Positions 1 to 8,964 of a DNA stretch of 64,000 bases are shown piece by piece (position 1 is the stretch's first letter; every line of letters begins with the position of its first letter). The stretch lies in contig JAYRJL010000002.1 of assembly GCA_041906305.1 (NCBI GenBank), positions 558,001 through 622,000 on the forward strand, read 5' to 3'. The stretch comes from SHVZ01 sp041906305 (lineage in GTDB: Bacteria; Pseudomonadota; Alphaproteobacteria; SHVZ01). The notes under the pieces are model-generated. The model saw only the letters and a list, made by a program, of their open reading frames with translations, was not told where the DNA came from and made no database searches. Both the position numbers and the translations under genes were made by a program.

Positions 1-606
1 GCGGCACTTGGACGGAAAGCGCTCTGCTTCACTGCCGACGTCGCCGATCACAAGCGGGCCAAGGAGATCGTCGACGTCGTTGTGAAGGACTGGAACCGGA
101 TCGACTTCCTGCTCAACAATGCCGGCAAGTCCATGCCGAAACCGATGGTCGAGATCACCGAGGAAGAGTTCGACCGGACGATCGCGATCAACCTGAAGAG
201 CTGCTTCAACTACATCCACGCGACCGCACCGGTGATGCTACGCCAAGGCGGCGGGCGCATCGCCAGTATGTCCTCACTCAATGCTTATACTGGCGGCGTC
301 ACCAGCGCCGTCAGCAAGTTCGCCTATGCCACCGCCAAGGCCGGCATCCTCGGCATGACCCGATCGCTGGCGAAGGAGCTCGGCCCGACCATCGCGATCA
401 ACGCGATCTGCCCTGGCGTGATCAAGACCGAGCTCGGCAACTCGCTGACCCAGGCGCGTGAGCCCGAACTGATCAAAGGGATCGCGCTGGGCCGCCTCGG
501 CACCCCGGCGGACGTGGCCGAACTCGTCGTCTTCCTGGCGACGGTCGAGTCCAATTTCATCACCGGCCAGGACTTCAAGGTCGACGGCTTCCAGTGGGTG
601 ATCTGA
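1..606 (+). CDS. SDR-family oxidoreductase (5' truncated)
   Basis: The reading frame is open from base 1, so the N-terminus with the Rossmann glycine motif lies outside the window; 201 residues are visible. The family hallmarks remain: NNAG near bases 115-126, the catalytic Ser in the MSS segment, the Tyr-x-x-x-Lys pair in YATAK, and the C-terminal TGQDFKVDG segment. It is an NAD(P)-dependent alcohol/ketone dehydrogenase, probably acting on a sugar or hydroxy-acid since the neighbours are carbohydrate-type enzymes. Its stop overlaps the GTG start of the downstream MFS gene by 13 bases, suggesting co-transcription. Substrate unknown. Confidence 0.9.
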   Translation, partial: AALGRKALCFTADVADHKRAKEIVDVVVKDWNRIDFLLNNAGKSMPKPMVEITEEEFDRTIAINLKSCFNYIHATAPVMLRQGGGRIASMSSLNAYTGGVTSAVSKFAYATAKAGILGMTRSLAKELGPTIAINAICPGVIKTELGNSLTQAREPELIKGIALGRLGTPADVAELVVFLATVESNFITGQDFKVDGFQWVI

Positions 607-1817
607 CCGCAGCCAGCGGCATTCCCGGCTGGGCAAAGGCGCTCGCCGCCACGCTCACCATGCAGACGACCGCGTCGCTGGCCACCCGCGTTCTGCCGGT
701 GCTGGGACCAGCAATCACTTTCGCCGCCGGCGTGCCTCCGGAGAGCATCGGCCATCTCGCCGCCGCGGTGGCGCTCGGCACCATGTGGTTCCTGATGAGC
801 GGCGTGCCGCTGCTGAACCGGCTCGGTCCCGTCCGGCTCCTGCAGCTCGGCGGCGCGATCGGCGTGATCGCGCTGGTCCTGGCGACATCAGGCTACTGGC
901 CGCTGCTGCTGCTCGCGGCATTCCTGATCGGCGTCGCCTACGGCCCCTCGCCTCCGGCCGGCAGCGACATCCTGAACCGGCATGCGCCGAAGGGACATCG
1001 CAGCCTGGTCTTCTCGATCAAGCAGAGCGGCGTGCCGCTAGGCGGCGCCATCGCGGGGCTTCTGGCGCCTGCCGCCGCCGGCCTCTGGGACTGGCAGGCG
1101 GGATTGCTCTCTGCCGCGCTCGTGATCGCTGCTAGCGTCGTCCTGGTGCAGCCTCTCCGGGCTGAGCTCGACGCCGGGCGCCGACGCGAGGTCCAAATCA
1201 CGTTCGCGACGCTTTTCTCCCCGATGCGCTTCGTCGCGCCCTTCCGCTCCTTCGGCATGGCACAGGGCATGACCGCGCTGACCGTCGCCGGATTCGCCTT
1301 CGCGATGGTGCAGGGCGCGGTGTTCAGCTTCTATGTGACCTACCTCGCCGCCGATCTCGGCTTCGGCCTGGTCGCCGCCGGCGCCGCCTTCGCCGTGATG
1401 CAGGGCGTCGGTGTCGGTTCGCGCGTGCTGGTCGGCTGGGTCGCCGACCGCATCGGCTCGGCACGAAAGACCCTCATGGCCCTGGCGCTGGCGTCTTCGA
1501 CAATGGCGACCGTGATCGCCTTCCATGACGCCCACTGGCCGTGGGCCCTGATCATGGTCGCAGCCGGCGTCTCCGGCGTCGCCGTCGCCAGCTGGAACGG
1601 CGTCTATCTCTCGGAAATCGCCCGTATCGCCCCACCCGACAAGGTCGGCGAGGCGACCTCGGGCACCGGCTTCTTCTCGTTCCTCGCCTACGCGATCAGC
1701 CCGTCGCTCTGCTCGTTCGTCATCGCCACGACCGGCAGCTACCGGACTGCGTTCCTGGTGGTCGCAACAGCGCCGCTGGTCGCCGCCTTCCTGCTCGCCC
1801 GCGGCCGTGGAGATTGA
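594..1817 (+). CDS. MFS transporter
   Basis: The 407-residue protein is built of about twelve hydrophobic segments in two halves, the usual size of a major facilitator. The loop VGWVADRIGSARK in the second half is the MFS motif-A-like D-R-x-G-x-(R/K) signature. Translation probably starts at GTG 594 inside the end of the upstream SDR gene, and the stop at 1815-1817 is two bases before the next ATG, so the three genes form one operon. It should sit in the inner membrane and import or export a small organic solute. The substrate may be the compound handled by the flanking SDR and PLP enzymes (inference). Confidence 0.88.
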   Translation: MGDLTAASGIPGWAKALAATLTMQTTASLATRVLPVLGPAITFAAGVPPESIGHLAAAVALGTMWFLMSGVPLLNRLGPVRLLQLGGAIGVIALVLATSGYWPLLLLAAFLIGVAYGPSPPAGSDILNRHAPKGHRSLVFSIKQSGVPLGGAIAGLLAPAAAGLWDWQAGLLSAALVIAASVVLVQPLRAELDAGRRREVQITFATLFSPMRFVAPFRSFGMAQGMTALTVAGFAFAMVQGAVFSFYVTYLAADLGFGLVAAGAAFAVMQGVGVGSRVLVGWVADRIGSARKTLMALALASSTMATVIAFHDAHWPWALIMVAAGVSGVAVASWNGVYLSEIARIAPPDKVGEATSGTGFFSFLAYAISPSLCSFVIATTGSYRTAFLVVATAPLVAAFLLARGRGD

Positions 1818-1819
1818 GC

Positions 1820-3298
1820 ATGTCCGACGACATCTACACCCGCCTCGGTGTCAGGCCCTTCATCAACTGCTGCGGCACCCGCACCGTGCATGGCGGCAGC
1901 CTGATGCTGCCTCAGGTGACCAAGGCGATGGCCGAGGCCGCCGGCCGCTTCGTCAGCCTGAACGAGCTGATCCTCGCCTCAGGTCGCCGGATCGCCGAGC
2001 TCACGGGATCGGAGGCGGCGTTGGTCACCTCCGGCGGCGCCGCCTCGCTGGTAGCCGCCACTGCGGGCGCCATGACCAAGGGCGATCCCGAGCGGATGCT
2101 GCGCCTGCCCGAAACGTCCGGCCTCCCGGCCAAGGTGGTGATGCCCGAGGGCGCTCGCTTCACCTACGACCACGCGATCCGCACGACCGGCGCCCGTGTC
2201 GTCCAGGTCGGCACACGCAAAGCGCTGGAGGAGGAGCTGCGGTCCGGCGTCGCGATGATCGCGACCATCGGCACCAAGGACGCAGATCTATCCCTCAAGC
2301 TCGAGGACTGCGTCGCTGCCGCCGAGCCGCATGGCATCCCGGTGCTGGTCGACGCCGCCTCGGAGCATCTCGAGAGGCCGAGCCCCTATCTCGCCCGTGG
2401 CGCCAGCTACGTTGCCTATAGCGGCGGCAAGTACCTGAAAGGCCCGCAGTCCACGGGGCTCCTACTCGGCAAGCGGCAGTGGATCGAGGCGGCCCGCCTC
2501 AATGCTGCCCCGCACCACGCCATCGGCCGGCCGATGAAGGTCAGCAAGGAAGAAGTGCTCGGCCTCCTCGCGGCGATCGAGTTCTGGGCCGACGGCCGCG
2601 ACCATGCCGCGGAAAGGGCGAAGTGGAACAGCGATCTCGAGATCATCGCGGGTCATGTGCGACGTATCGCCAGCGTGAGCGCCGACCTGCTGCCGCCGTC
2701 AAAGTCGAACGAACAGGCACCGCGTCTCAGGGTCACCTGGGATCGCGCGAGGATCGGGCTCGACGGCCTAGGTCTTCGCGAGCTGCTGCTGGCGCATGAT
2801 CCGAAGATCATGCTCGACGATCGCGGCGCGACCGAGAACTCGATTTTCATTCTGCCGTTCAGCCTCGAGCCCGGTGAGGCCGAGATCGTCGGCGCAGCGA
2901 TCGCGAAAGCCCTGGACACGACGCCGGCCGCCAAACCCGCAGCGATCGAGCCGCCGGCCGGTGACGTGAGCGGCCTTTGGCTGGTCGAGATCGCTTTCGC
3001 CGCCGAGACCACGCCCCACCGCGTCCGGCTTCGCCAGACCGACGGCACCCTCGACGGCACCCATGCGACGCTCGACCTGGTGGGCTCGGTCAGCGGCACG
3101 ATCAACGGCAACCGCGTTGCCTTCGCAAGCCTGCATCCCTACGAGGGCAGCAACCTCTCCTACGCCTTCACCGGTACGCTCGCCGACGGCCGCTTGTCCG
3201 GCACCGTGCTCCTCGGGACATCCGGCGACTCCGCCCCCGGTCCCCTCAACATGCGCGAGTTCGGCAGCGCCTCCTGGCAGGCCCGCAAGCTGGGCTAA
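1820..3298 (+). CDS. SelA-like PLP-dependent aminotransferase/lyase with extra C-terminal domain
   Basis: 492 residues starting at ATG 1820, two bases after the MFS stop. Residues 1 to about 380 follow the fold-type I layout of the SelA/DgaE branch: RPFINCCGT near the N-terminus, LVTSGGAAS at 69-77, Asp178 in VDAASE as the PLP pyridine contact, and Lys204 in SGGKYLKG as Schiff-base lysine. Known relatives include D-glucosaminate-6-phosphate ammonia-lyase, so an amino-sugar-acid lyase is plausible. Residues about 385-492 are an added domain rich in Gly/Thr beta-strand patterns that relatives such as SelA lack. No selB, selC or selD is nearby, so a true selenocysteine synthase is unlikely. Confidence 0.82.
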   Translation: MSDDIYTRLGVRPFINCCGTRTVHGGSLMLPQVTKAMAEAAGRFVSLNELILASGRRIAELTGSEAALVTSGGAASLVAATAGAMTKGDPERMLRLPETSGLPAKVVMPEGARFTYDHAIRTTGARVVQVGTRKALEEELRSGVAMIATIGTKDADLSLKLEDCVAAAEPHGIPVLVDAASEHLERPSPYLARGASYVAYSGGKYLKGPQSTGLLLGKRQWIEAARLNAAPHHAIGRPMKVSKEEVLGLLAAIEFWADGRDHAAERAKWNSDLEIIAGHVRRIASVSADLLPPSKSNEQAPRLRVTWDRARIGLDGLGLRELLLAHDPKIMLDDRGATENSIFILPFSLEPGEAEIVGAAIAKALDTTPAAKPAAIEPPAGDVSGLWLVEIAFAAETTPHRVRLRQTDGTLDGTHATLDLVGSVSGTINGNRVAFASLHPYEGSNLSYAFTGTLADGRLSGTVLLGTSGDSAPGPLNMREFGSASWQARKLG

Positions 3299-3304
3299 CC
3301 GCTC

Positions 3305-3328
3305 CGTTATGTTTGCAAAGATATAACG
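3305..3328 (+). promoter_or_regulatory. ModE-type Mo-box upstream of modA
   Basis: CGTTATGT, eight bases, then ATATAACG form an imperfect 24-bp palindrome 18 bases before the modA ATG. It matches the arms of known molybdate-responsive ModE operators (CGnTATAT / ATATAnCG type), with one mismatch in the left arm. It should repress modABC when molybdate is sufficient. No modE gene lies in the window. Confidence 0.75.
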
Positions 3329-3346
3329 CCCTGCTATTCTTCGTCG

Positions 3347-4123
3347 ATGTATCCAATGAAATATATCGTTAGCCTGCTGGCGGCTGTCTGGGTCGTGCTG
3401 GCAGCGCCGACCACGGTTCGGGCTCAGTCCGACGTCGTGGTCTTCGCGGCCGCGAGCCTGAAGGACGCCCTCGACGGCGTCGCGGCGCAATGGACGAAGG
3501 AGACCGGCAAGAGGGCCGCGATCTCCTATGCCGCGAGCTCGGCGCTCGCCCGACAGATCGAGCAGGGCGCACCTGCCCAGATGTTCATCTCAGCCGACCT
3601 CGACTGGATGGACTACGTCGCCGGCAAGAACCTGATCAAGCCGGCCACCCGCAGCAACATCCTCGGGAACCGCATCGTCCTGGTCGCGCCAAAGACCTCG
3701 ACCGCGATGATCAAGATCGAGCCCAACTTCCAGCTTGACGCCGCGCTCGGCGGCGGCCGGCTCGCGGTCGCCGACGTCAACGCGGTGCCGGCCGGCAAGT
3801 ACGGCAAGGCGGCGCTGGAGAAGCTGGGCGTCTGGAACTCGGTCCAGGACAAGGTGGCCCAGGCCGAGAACGTGCGCGCCACGCTTCTGCTGGTCTCGCG
3901 CGGCGAGGCGCCGCTGGGGATCGTCTACCAGACCGATGCCATCGCCGATCCGAACGTGAAGATCGTCGGCACCTTCCCCGAGGACGCGCACCCGCCGATC
4001 ATCTACCCTGTGGCCTTGACTGCGAACACCAACAATCCGGATGCCGACGCCTTCCTCGCCTACATGAAGTCGGCGAAGGCGCGGCCGCTGTTCGCGGCCC
4101 AGGGCTTCGCGGTCTTCGACTGA
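3347..4123 (+). CDS. modA: Molybdate ABC transporter, substrate-binding protein ModA
   Basis: 258 residues with a signal peptide ending near AQS (about residue 27). The mature start DVVVFAAASLKDAL is the classical ModA oxyanion-site beginning, and the later stretch with a Tyr and Ser/Ala-rich loop (SYAASSALARQIEQGAP) is typical. It binds molybdate (or tungstate) in the periplasm for the ModBC transporter. The Mo-box lies just upstream and modB starts five bases after the stop. Length fits the family. The start ATG at 3347 was chosen because it gives a proper n-region; a second Met three residues later is possible. Confidence 0.95.
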   Translation: MYPMKYIVSLLAAVWVVLAAPTTVRAQSDVVVFAAASLKDALDGVAAQWTKETGKRAAISYAASSALARQIEQGAPAQMFISADLDWMDYVAGKNLIKPATRSNILGNRIVLVAPKTSTAMIKIEPNFQLDAALGGGRLAVADVNAVPAGKYGKAALEKLGVWNSVQDKVAQAENVRATLLLVSRGEAPLGIVYQTDAIADPNVKIVGTFPEDAHPPIIYPVALTANTNNPDADAFLAYMKSAKARPLFAAQGFAVFD

Positions 4124-4127
4124 TCAC

Positions 4128-4829
4128 GTGACCTGGTTCGCCCTGACCCCGCAGGAGTGGACCGCCGTCCAGCTCAGCCTCAAGGTCGCCACCGTCGCCA
4201 CGTTGGCGAGCCTCCCTTTCGGATTGCTGATCGCGCTCCTGCTTGCCCGCCGCGAATTCTGGGGAAAGACGATCCTCAACGGGCTCGTCCACCTGCCGCT
4301 GGTGCTGCCGCCGGTCGTCACCGGCTTCCTCCTGCTGGTCGTATTCGGACGGAAGGGCGTGGTCGGCGGTTTCCTTGCCGACTATCTCGGTATCGTCCTC
4401 TCGTTCCGCTGGACCGGTGCCGCTCTCGCCGCGGCTGTCATGGGCTTTCCCTTGATGGTCCGCTCGATCCGGCTTTCGATCGAGGCGGTGGATCGCCGGC
4501 TCGAGGCCGCCGCCTCGACGCTCGGCGCGAGCCCTACCTGGGTGTTCGTCACCGTGACGCTGCCCCTCATCTTGCCCGGCGTCCTCGCCGGCATGATCCT
4601 GACCTTCGCGAAGGCCATGGGCGAGTTCGGCGCCACGATCACTTTCGTTTCCAACATCCCGGGCGAGACCCAGACGCTGCCGGCGGCGATCTACACCTTC
4701 ACCCAGGTGCCGAGCGGCGATGCCGGCGCCTTCCGCCTGACGCTGATCTCGATCGTCATCGCAATGGCGGCGCTCATCGGCTCCGAGTGGCTGGCGCAGC
4801 GGGTCGGTCGCCGAATCGGACCCGAATGA
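4128..4829 (+). CDS. modB: Molybdate ABC transporter, permease ModB
   Basis: 233 residues with five to six hydrophobic segments and the MetI-type EAA loop around residues 118-142 (EAAASTLGASPTWVF...LPLILPG). The segment EFGATITFVSNIPGETQTLP is characteristic of ModB. It starts at GTG 4128 and its TGA overlaps the modC ATG (ATGA). It forms the homodimeric membrane channel for molybdate. Confidence 0.94.
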   Translation: MTWFALTPQEWTAVQLSLKVATVATLASLPFGLLIALLLARREFWGKTILNGLVHLPLVLPPVVTGFLLLVVFGRKGVVGGFLADYLGIVLSFRWTGAALAAAVMGFPLMVRSIRLSIEAVDRRLEAAASTLGASPTWVFVTVTLPLILPGVLAGMILTFAKAMGEFGATITFVSNIPGETQTLPAAIYTFTQVPSGDAGAFRLTLISIVIAMAALIGSEWLAQRVGRRIGPE

Positions 4830-5950
4830 CGATCGAGATCGACATCTTCCTTCGTCAGGGAAAGTTCGAGCTGGATGCTCGCTTCTCGGCGCCGTCGGGC
4901 GTCACCGCGCTGTTCGGGCCCTCCGGCTCGGGCAAGACGTCACTTGTCAACATCATCGCCGGGCTGGCACGTCCGGAGCGCGGCCGTGTCGTCGTCGATG
5001 GAGAGACCCTCGTCGACACCGAGAAAGCGGTGTTCCTGCCGCCGCACCGCCGCCGCATCGGCTACGTCTTCCAGGAAGGCCGCCTGTTCCCGCACATGAC
5101 CGTGCGGCAGAACCTTCTCTACGGTCACTGGTTTACCTCCGACGGTCGCCGCCGCGACCAGGAGGTCAAGCGGGTGATCGATCTGCTCGGCATCGGCGGC
5201 CTTCTCGATCGACGCCCCGGCCTCTTGTCCGGCGGCGAGAAGCAGCGTGTCGCGATCGGCCGTGCGCTCCTGTCGAATCCACGCATCGTGCTGATGGATG
5301 AACCGCTCGCCTCGCTCGACGAGGCGCGGAAGGCCGAGATCCTTCCCTATATCGAAGCGCTTCGAGACCAGTCTCGGGTGCCGATCGTCTATGTCAGCCA
5401 TTCGATCGTCGAGGTCGCGCGGCTCGCCACCACCGTCGCGGTTCTCTCGGGTGGGCACATCGTCCATGTCGGCCCGACCACCAGCGTGATGCAGAGCCTC
5501 GACCTGTTGCCGGCGACCGCGCGAGCCGAGGCCGGCGCGGTGTTGGAGACCGAAATCGAGTCCCACGAAGAGGCCTATGGCTTGACCGCGCTCCGCTCGC
5601 GGGCCGGCCTTTTCCGCGTCCCCCGCATCGAGCTTCCTGTCGGATCCCGGGTCCGCATCCGTGTGAGATCCCGCGACGTGATCGTCGCGACCTCGGCACC
5701 GCTCGGCTTGAGCGCGATCAACGTCCTCGCCGGAACGATCGCCGAAATCCAACCCCGCGGCGACACCGCCGCCGATATCCGGATCGACTGTTCCGGCGAG
5801 AGCCTGCTCGCACGCTTGACCCGCCGCTCGGTCGACACGCTGGGCCTGAAGCCGGGCCTGCCGGTCCACGCCGTCGTGAAGAGCGTCGCCTTCGACGGCG
5901 GCAGTCTCGGCGCGCCGCTCAGGGGCGCGGAGACGGAGCTGGACGCCTAG
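4826..5950 (+). CDS. modC: Molybdate ABC transporter, ATPase ModC
   Basis: 374 residues. Walker A GPSGSGKTS at 31-39, Q-loop FQEGRLFPH near 81, ABC signature LSGGEKQRV at 133-141, Walker B VLMDEPLASLD at 154-164, and the switch His in VSHS. The C-terminal part from about residue 290 is the Mop/TOBE molybdate-binding domain normal for ModC. It energises molybdate import at the inner membrane. The start overlaps the modB stop, and its own stop shares four bases with the convergent oxidoreductase gene. Confidence 0.95.
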   Translation: MTIEIDIFLRQGKFELDARFSAPSGVTALFGPSGSGKTSLVNIIAGLARPERGRVVVDGETLVDTEKAVFLPPHRRRIGYVFQEGRLFPHMTVRQNLLYGHWFTSDGRRRDQEVKRVIDLLGIGGLLDRRPGLLSGGEKQRVAIGRALLSNPRIVLMDEPLASLDEARKAEILPYIEALRDQSRVPIVYVSHSIVEVARLATTVAVLSGGHIVHVGPTTSVMQSLDLLPATARAEAGAVLETEIESHEEAYGLTALRSRAGLFRVPRIELPVGSRVRIRVRSRDVIVATSAPLGLSAINVLAGTIAEIQPRGDTAADIRIDCSGESLLARLTRRSVDTLGLKPGLPVHAVVKSVAFDGGSLGAPLRGAETELDA

Positions 5951-6927
5951 GTCCGCTCGAGCGGGCGACCAGGGATCGACCGGGCTCCGTATTGCCGATC
6001 CCAATCGTCCTGCGCCGCCTGCAGCACGCGCATCGCCGGCAGCACCGAGGGCCCGGAGGCGATCGGCTGACGGCCTTCCTTGATCGAATCCAGGAAATCG
6101 AAGATCACCCGTGCGCAGTTCTCCTGCTCGCTCTCCATCGGCACGGTGCCCGACTCGGTCTTCAGCGTTCCGGCAAGGATGTCGAAGAGGTAGGTATCCT
6201 TGTCGGTGACGATGACCTTGTCGTAGAGCCGGTACGTCGCGTGATAGGAGCCGTGGACCATCAGCGTCTGATCGGCCTCGGTCTCGACCAGCAGCACACA
6301 TTCCATCGGGATGCCGGTCACCGGATGCAGCTTGCCGAGCGAGCTCTGCACGCGCTTCACCGGTGCGCCATCGAACATGTACATGCCGAGATCGGCAAAG
6401 TGGCAGAAATGGTGCCAGAGAATGTTGTCGATCCAGCTCCGCTTGTAGCCGGTGGCGCCGATGTTCACGAGGCGCTTGATGAAGAAGCGCCCGGCGATGT
6501 GGCGGATCTTCTCCTCGCCCGACTTGAGGCGGGCACGCAGCGCCTCGCGCTCGCGGCGAAAGCGCATGGGATGGCAGAGCCCGTAGACCTTGCCGCTCTT
6601 CTCGCCGGCGGCGACCACGCGCTCTGCGCCTTTGAGGCTCATCGCGATCGGGATCTCGAGCAGCATGTGCTTGCCGGCCTCGAGGGTCCTGATCGCCTGC
6701 TCCTCGTGCACCTCGCTGGGGCTTCCGACGATCACCGCGTCGATCGCCGGATCGGCCAGAGCCTCCTCCAGCGACACCGTCCACTTCCTGTAGCCGTAGC
6801 GCTCGGCGAATTCCTTCGACGCGTCGGGGCGGCGGCCGACGACGGTATGAAGCACGGCGCCGGTCCTCTTGAGCGCCTCCGAATGCCAGATGCCCATCAT
6901 CCCATAGCCGACCATGCAGATGTTCAT
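5947..6927 (-). CDS. Gfo/Idh/MocA-family oxidoreductase
   Basis: 326 residues. The N-terminus MNICMVGYGMMG carries the GxGxxG Rossmann motif, and ALEAGKHMLLEIPIAMSL around residues 85-105 is the cofactor-side EKP-like element (here EIP, so the usual Lys is missing from that motif). The family oxidises or reduces sugars and inositols with NAD(P). ATG 6927 was preferred over an upstream start because AGGAGG sits seven bases before it. Gene order with a sugar-acid dehydratase and an HpcH aldolase suggests a sugar-acid pathway (inference). Tail-to-tail overlap with modC. Confidence 0.85.
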   Translation of the reverse strand: MNICMVGYGMMGIWHSEALKRTGAVLHTVVGRRPDASKEFAERYGYRKWTVSLEEALADPAIDAVIVGSPSEVHEEQAIRTLEAGKHMLLEIPIAMSLKGAERVVAAGEKSGKVYGLCHPMRFRREREALRARLKSGEEKIRHIAGRFFIKRLVNIGATGYKRSWIDNILWHHFCHFADLGMYMFDGAPVKRVQSSLGKLHPVTGIPMECVLLVETEADQTLMVHGSYHATYRLYDKVIVTDKDTYLFDILAGTLKTESGTVPMESEQENCARVIFDFLDSIKEGRQPIASGPSVLPAMRVLQAAQDDWDRQYGARSIPGRPLERT

Positions 6928-7014
6928 GTCCCGCCCTCCTGGTGTCCGCCTTCCATACCGCAATCGCGCCTTTCGGTGGTAGGTTGATCCGAACGAACCT
7001 CAACGGGCCTCTTC

Positions 7015-8154
7015 ATGAAGATCGAGCGGCTTCGAGCCTACATGTCGCGCGACAAGGACCGGCCCCGGCTCCTGGTCGCCATCGACACCGACCAGGGCAT
7101 CACCGGTTGGGGCGAGTGCTACAACCACGGGCCCGACAAGGCGCTGCCGCCCCTCCTCGACTACCTCTTCACCTTCATCAAGGGCCGCGATCCGCGGCGG
7201 ATCGAGTTCCTGATCCTCTACCTCCTGCAGCAGACCCGCTTCCCGCCGGGCGCGCTCGGCCTGGCGGCGATCTCGGCGATCGACCATTGCCTCTGGGACA
7301 TCTCGGCCAAGGCACTCGGCGTTCCGGTCTACATGCTGCTCGGCGGCAATGCCCGCGACCGGGTGCGCGTCTATGCCGGCGTCTACACCGCTCCAGACCC
7401 AGTCGTCGCCCGCGACGAGCTCGACGCGCTGAACGGCAAGTGGGGCTTCTCGGCCTTCAAGCTCAGCCCCTTCCGCGTCGACCTGCACGCGCATCGCTGG
7501 GGCGAGGTCGTCCGGACCAGCGCCGAATACTTCCGGAAGCTGCGCGAGACGGTGCGCGCCGACTACGAGATCGCCTTCGACGCGCATGCCAAGATCTTCG
7601 AGCCGAAACAGGCGATCCAGCTCGGCAACGCACTCGCCCCCTACGATCCCATGTTCTTCGAGGAGCCGATCAGGCCGGAGAACATCGAGGCGATGGCCGA
7701 GGTGAAGCGCGACGTCGCCTGCACGGTCGCGACCGGGGAGTCGCTCTACAGTCGCTTCGAGTTCCTCAGGCTGCTCAACGTCAAGGGCGCCGACATCATC
7801 CAGCCCGACATCTGCGTGGTCGGCGGCTTGCTGGAGATGAGAAAGATCGCGGCAATCGCCGAGGCGCACTACGTGACGGTCGCTCCGCACAACCCGATGG
7901 GCCCGCTGGCGACGGCGGTGAACCTGCACTTCTCCGCGGCGCAGCCGAACTTCCGGATTCTCGAGTACAGGCTGCCGGACGGAGCGCCTTACGTGAAGGA
8001 TCCTTACCTGCCGAAGGACGGTTACCTCGAGCTCCGCCCCAGCCGGCCGGGCTGGGGCGTGGAGATCGACGAGGAGGTCTTGAAGAAGGACGGCTACATC
8101 CACTGGGAGCGGAAGGTACCCTTCCGCCCCGACGGATCGAGCGCCTACGTCTAG
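7015..8154 (+). CDS. Enolase-superfamily dehydratase, galactonate-dehydratase-like
   Basis: 379 residues of the mandelate racemase/muconate lactonizing enzyme fold. Likely catalytic set: Lys149 (FKLSP), metal ligands Asp189, Glu217 (FFEEP) and Glu242 (ATGES), with His191 in the D-x-H motif and His292 (APHNPMG). The D-x-H plus PHNP combination is what acid-sugar dehydratases such as DgoD show. Predicted role: Mg-dependent dehydration of an aldonate to a 2-keto-3-deoxy acid, which the convergent HpcH/HpaI aldolase could cleave. Exact sugar acid unknown. Its end overlaps the aldolase gene by four bases. Confidence 0.85.
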   Translation: MKIERLRAYMSRDKDRPRLLVAIDTDQGITGWGECYNHGPDKALPPLLDYLFTFIKGRDPRRIEFLILYLLQQTRFPPGALGLAAISAIDHCLWDISAKALGVPVYMLLGGNARDRVRVYAGVYTAPDPVVARDELDALNGKWGFSAFKLSPFRVDLHAHRWGEVVRTSAEYFRKLRETVRADYEIAFDAHAKIFEPKQAIQLGNALAPYDPMFFEEPIRPENIEAMAEVKRDVACTVATGESLYSRFEFLRLLNVKGADIIQPDICVVGGLLEMRKIAAIAEAHYVTVAPHNPMGPLATAVNLHFSAAQPNFRILEYRLPDGAPYVKDPYLPKDGYLELRPSRPGWGVEIDEEVLKKDGYIHWERKVPFRPDGSSAYV

Positions 8155-8945
8155 CGCCCCTTCTTCGACTTCGGCACCGCCGACCGCATCGCATCGATGC
8201 CGGTCTGGAGCGCGTGCTGCATCAGCCAGATGTCGCCCATATAGGCGATCATCCGGAAGCCCTTCTTGATCCAGACCTTGCCCCAGGTCGGGTTGCCGAC
8301 CAGGTTGCCGGCGATCTTGCCATGGCGACGACAGGCCGCGACCGTCGCGTCGCGCGCCTTCACGAACTCCGGATGCTCGAACTCCAGCGGCCGGCCGAGC
8401 GAGACCGAGAGATCTGTGTGGCCGACGAAGGCGACGTCGATGCCCGGCACCGACATGATCTCGTCGACGTTCTGCACGCCCTTCTTGGTCTCGATCTTGA
8501 TCATGACCAGCACGCTCGAATTCGCGGCCTTCATGGTCTTGCGCGCGTCGCCGATGATGTAGTCGTCATGGGCGACGCCGAAGGCCGAGCCGCGGCGTCC
8601 ATGCGGCGGGTAGCGGGTAGCGCGCACGATTGCCTCGGCCTGGGCCTTGGTCTCGACCACCGGGACCAGGATGCCCTTGGCACCGAGGTCGAGAGAGCGG
8701 GTGATCAGGTTGAAATCGTCGCCGGCCGGATTGACCAGCGGCACGATGCCGGCGCCGCGAGCGAACTGGATTTGGTTCTTGACCGTCTCGAAGCTCCAGC
8801 CCGAATGCTCCATGTCGAAGATGATGTAGTCGCAGCCCGCCGACTTGGCGATCTTGGCCATGCCCGGAGACGCGAACTCGAACACGAAGGTCCCGAAAAC
8901 CGTTTCGTCCCGTGCGAGCTTGGTCTTGAGCGGATTGTCGCGCAT
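8151..8945 (-). CDS. HpcH/HpaI-family aldolase
   Basis: 264 residues, class II pyruvate-aldolase fold. Signatures visible: FDMEHSGWS near residue 45, the conserved LGAKGILVPVVE segment, PPHGRRGSAFG, the metal Glu in MIKIET and the metal Asp in VAFVGHTDLS. Family members cleave 2-keto-3-deoxy acids to pyruvate and an aldehyde. Beside the enolase-superfamily dehydratase this suggests sugar-acid breakdown, though the two genes are convergent and not one operon. Divergent from the dioxygenase operon at 9026. Confidence 0.88.
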   Translation of the reverse strand: MRDNPLKTKLARDETVFGTFVFEFASPGMAKIAKSAGCDYIIFDMEHSGWSFETVKNQIQFARGAGIVPLVNPAGDDFNLITRSLDLGAKGILVPVVETKAQAEAIVRATRYPPHGRRGSAFGVAHDDYIIGDARKTMKAANSSVLVMIKIETKKGVQNVDEIMSVPGIDVAFVGHTDLSVSLGRPLEFEHPEFVKARDATVAACRRHGKIAGNLVGNPTWGKVWIKKGFRMIAYMGDIWLMQHALQTGIDAMRSAVPKSKKGR

Positions 8946-8964
8946 TGAATGTCCCCCTTCCCTG

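Noticed and set aside
1820..3298. True selenocysteine synthase SelA
   Set aside because: No selB, tRNA-Sec or selD nearby, and an extra C-terminal domain; better viewed as a SelA-like lyase.
4940..7003. 687-codon minus-strand frame antisense to modC and out of frame with the oxidoreductase
   Set aside because: Both overlapped genes have clear family motifs; the long frame is a GC-bias shadow.
6942..8948. 668-codon plus-strand frame over the enolase-superfamily gene
   Set aside because: Out of frame with a well-supported enzyme and antisense to the aldolase; Arg-rich shadow composition.
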